Source: Lachnospiraceae bacterium UBA7050
GTDB lineage: Bacteria > Bacillota > Clostridia > Lachnospirales > Lachnospiraceae
Reading direction: 5' to 3'
Length of the DNA stretch: 44,885 bases
Assembly (NCBI GenBank): GCA_002493905.1
Contig: DLAJ01000009.1
Span: forward strand, 65,895-110,779
Part shown: positions 40,709 to 44,885 of the stretch, piece by piece
Position numbering within the stretch: position 1 is the stretch's first letter
Layout: each line of letters opens with the position of its first letter
Translations under genes and position numbers: made by a program
The notes under the pieces: generated by a model
Database searches by the model: none
Told to the model about the DNA's origin: nothing
Seen by the model: only the letters and a program-made list of their open reading frames with translations

Positions 40709-41659
40709 ATGCAGAAAAGTTTTAAGGAGCAATGTCCGAAAAGTCACCGGCCGGAGATCAGGGATCTGGAGGTGTTCTGGAAGGAAGATATTTATCAACT
40801 GTTTCGCAAGTTTTCAGAATTCATTTTACAGAAATATGATCTACGGTTCGGGATCCCCGTATGGACGCAAACCTATGGATGGACATATCGCATCGGAAAG
40901 TCGGGTGTATTTCTTGTAAAAGGAATACGGATTGTAGAAGACGGTTTTATAGTGGATGGCATTGAGGTTCATGACAAGGAAACATATGCCCGGATTTTAG
41001 AATATATAGAAGAGATCTATCAGCAGAATCAGGATGCTTTTTTAGAGAGAATTTCTAGAAAAAATCACAGACAGGCAGAGAGAAACAAGGCAAGAATTGC
41101 CAGAGAAAAGAATGAATTTGCGTCGATACAGCCGCAGATCGTTCCGGATCAGTACAATGTTTTTTGCTGGCCGGAGAAGCTGAACATACATAAGCTGAAC
41201 CGCTTGTATCAGCTGGACGCGATGGGAATCTGCGACGAGGTATTAGCGGATGAAATCGGGCTGACCTTATATTTGCGCTGTAAATATGGAAAAGAGGATG
41301 CCGAGCGGATGGAACATAACAGGATCCGGTGTCATGGATGCGGCAACGAGCTTGGCGGGGAGGCGGACTTAAGACAATGCAGCTGCGGCAGGCAGTATTC
41401 CTTTCGGGAATACCGGAGAAGCTTCCACAGAAATAATATGCCTGCCGGTGCGGCTGCCAAAACATTTGCCGCCTTTCTCAAGGAATGGGAGACAGCGAAA
41501 ACGTATCAGGGAAAAATTCTTTTAATTGATGCACTGTTACATGAATTTCATTTGTCCATGGTCTCAGGGGCAGCGCACCGACCGGTGGCGATGAATTTTA
41601 TCGACGGCAGCAGGGAGCGGGTCGATCAGATGATCAGCCAGCTGGCGGGAAATCCCTGA
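40709..41659 (+). CDS. Zinc-ribbon protein of unknown function
   Basis: A 316-residue soluble protein. The N-terminal domain (about 15-110) is mixed alpha/beta with FSEFILQKYDLRFGIPVWTQTYGWTYRIGKSG. A charged helix follows (RKNHRQAERNKARIAREKNEF). The C-terminal third has a four-cysteine ribbon (CHGCGNEL..QCSCGRQYSFREYRRSFHRNNMP) and a helical tail (FAAFLKEWETAKTYQGKILLIDALLHEFHLSM). I recall similar ribbon-plus-tail proteins in Clostridia but no defined function. ACAGGAGAAG precedes ATG 40709, and TATAAT at 40666-40671 is a possible -10 without a good -35. It stands alone between minus-strand genes. Confidence 0.72.
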   Translation: MQKSFKEQCPKSHRPEIRDLEVFWKEDIYQLFRKFSEFILQKYDLRFGIPVWTQTYGWTYRIGKSGVFLVKGIRIVEDGFIVDGIEVHDKETYARILEYIEEIYQQNQDAFLERISRKNHRQAERNKARIAREKNEFASIQPQIVPDQYNVFCWPEKLNIHKLNRLYQLDAMGICDEVLADEIGLTLYLRCKYGKEDAERMEHNRIRCHGCGNELGGEADLRQCSCGRQYSFREYRRSFHRNNMPAGAAAKTFAAFLKEWETAKTYQGKILLIDALLHEFHLSMVSGAAHRPVAMNFIDGSRERVDQMISQLAGNP

Positions 41660-41775
41660 CTGCGGTGAGTGGGTGAACAAAAGTCCGCAGGCATGAATCG
41701 AATACGGTGCGTATTTACGGTTTCATCCGGGATGGTTTCTGCTGTTTCTGCTGATTGGTCTGTGCCTGTATAAAA

Positions 41776-42579
41776 TCAGGAAATCTGAATCACTTCTAAA
41801 TCATCAGGCACAAAGATATTTCCTTTGAAATTCTGCATGGCTTCTTCTGCATATTTTTTCTTGCGATGTTCCAGATCAGAGTCTTCGGTATGATACAAAA
41901 CTAAATTTTTTACCCCCAATCGTTGTGCAATTTCTCCGGCATCATAGGCGGTGCTATGATGCTTTGTATAGGGATGAAAGATCTGTTCCTCACTTTTTAG
42001 GCAAAAGGCTTCCGATAACAGCCAATCTGCATTTTTCACATATTTTTCATTTGCCTCATGACATGGTTCATCGCCCAGACAAACCATGGTACATTCCTTA
42101 TCATCGGTATGGATAACAGCCCGGAATCCCAATTGTTCTTTCTTGGTAGAATGGATATCGATTACTTCAAGATCAATGCCGCATTCCGTTAATTGAGTTC
42201 CGCCGCATATGGGAAGAAACTGAATGCGGTCGCTCAGGCTGTCGCATAACAAAAAATGGCAGCTATATTTAATATAGTCTAAATTTTTAGAATGTCCGTA
42301 TAACTGAAAAGGTCCGGGGTGCTTCTGATGTTGGATTAAGGAATTGATCTGCCGGATGACCCAGATCACACCCATGATATGGTCCGTGTGTGCATGTGTC
42401 AGGAACAATGCCCTGATGTTCGACCAATCTAATCCGGCTTTTTCCATCTGTGTTAAAATGCCATTTCCGCCCCCGGCATCTACCATAATAGAACCCTTAT
42501 CGCTATCTAAAACAAAACAGGTATTATAACATTTTGTTACCATTGCATGTCCGGTACCCAACATCACTAATCGAACCAT
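41776..42579 (-). CDS. Metallo-beta-lactamase fold hydrolase (RNase Z-like)
   Basis: A 267-residue cytoplasmic hydrolase. The MBL zinc motif HxHxDH is present as LTHAHTDHIMG (about 61-71), with an early GTGHA loop, a metal-ligand Asp in VCLGDEPCHE and a late His in NLVLYHTED. HHSTAYDAGEIAQRLG matches the RNase Z-type helix before the last zinc ligand. Length is shorter than typical tRNase Z and the flexible arm is not evident, so a phosphodiesterase or other MBL role is possible. AAGGAG six bases upstream supports the start. The promoter lies at 42614-42642 on the same strand. Confidence 0.85.
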   Translation of the reverse strand: MVRLVMLGTGHAMVTKCYNTCFVLDSDKGSIMVDAGGGNGILTQMEKAGLDWSNIRALFLTHAHTDHIMGVIWVIRQINSLIQHQKHPGPFQLYGHSKNLDYIKYSCHFLLCDSLSDRIQFLPICGGTQLTECGIDLEVIDIHSTKKEQLGFRAVIHTDDKECTMVCLGDEPCHEANEKYVKNADWLLSEAFCLKSEEQIFHPYTKHHSTAYDAGEIAQRLGVKNLVLYHTEDSDLEHRKKKYAEEAMQNFKGNIFVPDDLEVIQIS

Positions 42580-42613
42580 TTTGATCTCCTTTTAATGACG
42601 AGTTATCGATCTG

Positions 42614-42642
42614 ATTTTAGCACAGCCGGATTTTGGACACAA
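42614..42642 (-). promoter_or_regulatory. Promoter of the MBL-fold gene
   Basis: Minus-strand TTGTGT (42642-42637), 17-bp spacer, TAAAAT (42619-42614). About 30 bases before the gene start. Confidence 0.6.
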
Positions 42643-42755
42643 GGCTTGACACGTGTTATAAGACTGGATTTTTGCCGCAAGACGGCAAGTTAGCATAGCG
42701 TCCGCACGGTCATCATAGAATGGAGATAAGAGTAGAGATAGGCTGTGTAAGAGGT

Positions 42756-43193
42756 ATGCATAAGGGAGAGGAGAAGAAACGTAACAGATGGAGACTGACA
42801 TTTTTGTCAGGCATTATGGCGGTGCTGCTCGCAGCGGGAGGCTGCGGAATGGTGCGCGATCATACGGAAAAGATGGGTGATCTGGAATATACGGTACTGT
42901 CTCCGGATGAATTTCCGCCGCAGTTGACTTCCACGATTGATGAGAAAAAAACGGAAGCGTTTCGGATTACTTATACGGATGAAGGGTATCTGTATATCTG
43001 CGTCGGTTATGGGGAGCAGGAGACGGGCGGCTATTCCATTACCGTAAAAGAGCTGTATGAGACGGCAAACGGGATTTACATTGACACGACGCTGATCGGT
43101 CCGAAAGAAGGAGAACAGATTTCGGAGGCGGTATCGTATCCGTTTCTTGTGATCAAGCTGGCGGACATCGGAAAGAGCGTGATCTTTAATTGA
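42756..43193 (+). CDS. Predicted lipoprotein with PrcB-like C-terminal domain
   Basis: A 145-residue lipoprotein. The N-terminal segment is basic (KKRNRWR), followed by LTFLSGIMAVLLAAGGC with lipobox AGGC. The last 70 residues (YICVGYGEQETGGYSITVKELYETANGIYIDTTLIGPKEGEQISEAVSYPFLVIKL) match the PrcB C-terminal domain, a small beta domain of extracytoplasmic proteins linked to a treponemal protease complex. ATG 42756 is preferred because it gives a normal signal peptide; AAGAGG is very close to it, and ATG 42720 (157 residues) remains possible. It precedes pyrC by 86 bases on the same strand. Confidence 0.78.
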   Translation: MHKGEEKKRNRWRLTFLSGIMAVLLAAGGCGMVRDHTEKMGDLEYTVLSPDEFPPQLTSTIDEKKTEAFRITYTDEGYLYICVGYGEQETGGYSITVKELYETANGIYIDTTLIGPKEGEQISEAVSYPFLVIKLADIGKSVIFN

Positions 43194-43279
43194 GGTATAC
43201 ATGAAACATAATTGTGGCTGGAAAAAATGATTATGGTAAGATATAATGTTCATAATATTGAAATACAGAGGAGCGTGCG

Positions 43280-44731
43280 ATGCTGCTGATCAAAAACGGA
43301 TATTATTGCAACCCGGCAAATGCCTGTGAAGGATATTATAACGTATGGATACAGGACGGGAAAATTGACAGAATTGAACCGGCGGATGGAAATCTGTCAG
43401 AAGACAGAGACGAGCCGGCAGAGAAAAATCAGCCGGCGGGCGGAAGTGGGTCAGCGGACAGAGATGAGCCGCCAGAGGGAAATCAGCCAACGGACAGGAT
43501 TGAGTCAGCGGGCAGGAATCCGTCTGTGGACGGAAGCGTGTCTGCGCGTGCGGGAAGCTTCAGGGAAGCTTCAGGGGAGGAATATACCGTTATCGACGCA
43601 TCCGGCTGCATCGTAGCGCCCGGACTTGTGGATGTGCATGTCCATTTCCGGGACCCTGGTTTTACTTATAAAGAAGATATTGAAACCGGAGCGGCCGCGG
43701 CCGCGGCGGGCGGTTATACGACGGTCGTGATGATGGCGAACACCAGCCCGGTGATCGACAATGAAGATACACTGCGCTATGTGCTGGAAAAAGGGGCGCG
43801 GACCGGCATCCATGTGGAGAGCTGCGCCTGCGTGACAAAGGGCTTACAGGGAAAAGAACTGACGGATATGGAAGCATTGCGTAAGGCGGGAGCCGCGGGG
43901 TTTACTGACGATGGAATCCCGCTGATGGACGCGCTGCTTGTGAGGGAGGCGATGGAGCGGACGGCGCGGCTTGGCGTTCCGCTCAGCTTTCACGAGGAGG
44001 ACAAGCGTTATATTACCAATAACGGGATTCATGAGGGCGCCGCTTCCGCGCATTTTAAGATTGGTGGTTCTCCGCGTGAGGCGGAGATTTCATTGGTGGA
44101 ACGCGATTTGAAACTGGCGCTTGAGACAGGGGCTTTTGTGAATATCCAGCATATCAGCACGAAGGAGGCAGTCGCGCTTGTGCGTGAGGCGAAAAAACAT
44201 TCCGTACGGGTTCATGCAGAGGCGACGCCGCACCATATCGCCCTGACGGAAGAGGCGCTGATTCAAAAAGGAAGCATGGCGAAAATGAATCCGCCGCTGC
44301 GCACAGAGGAGGACCGGCAGGCAATTATAGACGGGCTCTGCGACGGAACGATTGATCTGATTGCAACCGATCATGCGCCTCACAGCGCGGAAGAGAAAGC
44401 GCGGCCGCTCACACAGGCGCCGAGCGGGCTGATCGGTTTGGAGACAGCGCTTTCGGTCTGCTATGAACAGCTTGTGAAAAGCGGCAGGATGACAATGATG
44501 GAATTGCTGCGGCGTATGAGCACTCATCCGGCAAAGCTGTATGGTTTCGAAGCGGGGGACATCCGTGAGGGCGCACCGGCGGATGTCGTGATTTTTTCTC
44601 CTGAGGAAATATGGACTGCGGAGCATTTTTGTTCGCGTTCACGGAATACGCCGTTTCTCGGCGAACAGATGACGGGCAGAGTCCGTTACACAGTCTGCGG
44701 CGGAAGGATTGTTTACAATGGCGTTTCGTAA
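43280..44731 (+). CDS. pyrC: Dihydroorotase with repetitive N-terminal insertion
   Basis: Zinc amidohydrolase closing carbamoyl-aspartate to dihydroorotate in pyrimidine synthesis. At 483 residues it is about 55-60 longer than usual class I enzymes. Metal motif VDVHVHFRDPG (His120, His122), later NIQHIST and VHAEATPHH, and the catalytic ATDHAPH are all intact. The extra length is an Asp/Glu/Pro/Ser/Gly-rich insertion at about residues 38-99, between the two halves of the small N-terminal beta domain, made of 18-residue repeats. AGAGGAG lies seven bases before ATG. Other pyr genes are not in the window but may follow outside it. A TATAAT at 43242-43247 could be its -10, without a good -35. Confidence 0.93.
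   Translation: MLLIKNGYYCNPANACEGYYNVWIQDGKIDRIEPADGNLSEDRDEPAEKNQPAGGSGSADRDEPPEGNQPTDRIESAGRNPSVDGSVSARAGSFREASGEEYTVIDASGCIVAPGLVDVHVHFRDPGFTYKEDIETGAAAAAAGGYTTVVMMANTSPVIDNEDTLRYVLEKGARTGIHVESCACVTKGLQGKELTDMEALRKAGAAGFTDDGIPLMDALLVREAMERTARLGVPLSFHEEDKRYITNNGIHEGAASAHFKIGGSPREAEISLVERDLKLALETGAFVNIQHISTKEAVALVREAKKHSVRVHAEATPHHIALTEEALIQKGSMAKMNPPLRTEEDRQAIIDGLCDGTIDLIATDHAPHSAEEKARPLTQAPSGLIGLETALSVCYEQLVKSGRMTMMELLRRMSTHPAKLYGFEAGDIREGAPADVVIFSPEEIWTAEHFCSRSRNTPFLGEQMTGRVRYTVCGGRIVYNGVS
43403..43510. repeat. Two 54-bp repeats inside pyrC
   Basis: Codons 42-59 and 60-77 encode DRDEPxExNQP-type units of 18 residues; a degenerate third follows. They form most of the insertion in dihydroorotase. 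All are in frame. Confidence 0.8.
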
Positions 44732-44786
44732 TCGTTCGAAACGGGAGCGCAGGAGGTCCGAATAGAAAACCCAATAAAGATATAAA

Positions 44787-44838
44787 AAAGAGTTCCGCTT
44801 GCGCGAAACTCTTTCGAAGAATCGCTTTGCGATTCTTC
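44787..44838 (+). repeat. Hairpin repeat element, copy 3
   Basis: Hairpin 1 at 44787-44814 (AAAGAGTTCCGC with GCGCGAAACTCTTT, imperfect) and hairpin 2 at 44816-44838 (GAAGAATCGC-TTT-GCGATTCTTC, perfect 10 bp). Same order, spacing and CTTTCGAAGAA junction as at 19463. It lies 55 bases after pyrC in the sense direction. Confidence 0.75.
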
Positions 44839-44885
44839 TTGGAACGAGAAATTTCCTATACGGATTAGGGTGTCAAAAGACACAT

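Noticed and set aside
42646..42651. Plus-strand TTGACA before the PrcB-like gene
   Set aside because: No acceptable -10 box 16-18 bp downstream; the minus-strand promoter in the same interval is better supported.

Overview
The window looks like chromosome of a spore-forming member of the Clostridia, most probably a Lachnospiraceae-type genome. The grounds are a spoIID-spoIIQ pair with sporulation-type promoters, a T-box-controlled ileS, lipoproteins with Gram-positive lipoboxes, strong AGGAGG-type ribosome binding sites and several TTG starts. Genus cannot be told from the sequence. Most of the window has moderate GC and dense coding; 37.2-38.55 kb is clearly AT-rich and looks acquired.

Layout. 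0-5 kb: the 3' part of a membrane-anchored YxYxD-rich propeller protein, then a T-box leader and ileS. 5-9.8 kb: an NHL-propeller lipoprotein, a tiny ORF, two FtsX/MacB-type permeases and a LolD/MacB-type ATPase, bounded by two nearly identical terminators. 9.9-11.9 kb: an ECF sigma factor overlapping a membrane protein that is probably its anti-sigma partner, with a propeller-like outer domain. 11.9-14.5 kb: glycogen phosphorylase. 14.5-16.7 kb (minus): lipoprotein, zinc-ribbon membrane protein and XRE regulator. 17.1-19.5 kb: aconitase-family hydratase behind a promoter with four copies of a 20-bp repeat. 19.7-23 kb: EF-hand-like protein, SpoIID and SpoIIQ-like protein. 23.3-27.5 kb: GH9-like lipoprotein with no recognisable catalytic motif, then ddl (with a highly structured leader) and murF for cell-wall precursor synthesis.

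27.5-35.9 kb is the most coherent accessory module. It holds a LytTR response regulator and GHKL histidine kinase, then a membrane protein, a small lipoprotein, a LemA protein, two zinc-ribbon proteins (one with a C-terminal SHOCT-like segment) and a clostripain-like (C11) lipoprotein. Three promoters here share one layout: two 11-bp half-sites at exactly 21-bp period, then a -10 box 28-30 bp further on, with no recognisable -35. I read this as the autoregulated regulon of the LytTR system, acting on the cell envelope.

36-39.6 kb: an Rpn-type PD-(D/E)XK protein behind a long structured leader; a 1.05-kb AT-rich element with 39-40 bp imperfect terminal inverted repeats and no visible transposase; and a secreted YD-repeat-like protein whose candidate promoter has a nine-G run between -35 and -10, suggesting phase variation. 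39.6-44.9 kb: PlsC acyltransferase, an unknown zinc-ribbon protein, an MBL-fold hydrolase, a PrcB-like lipoprotein and a dihydroorotase with an unusual repetitive N-terminal insertion.
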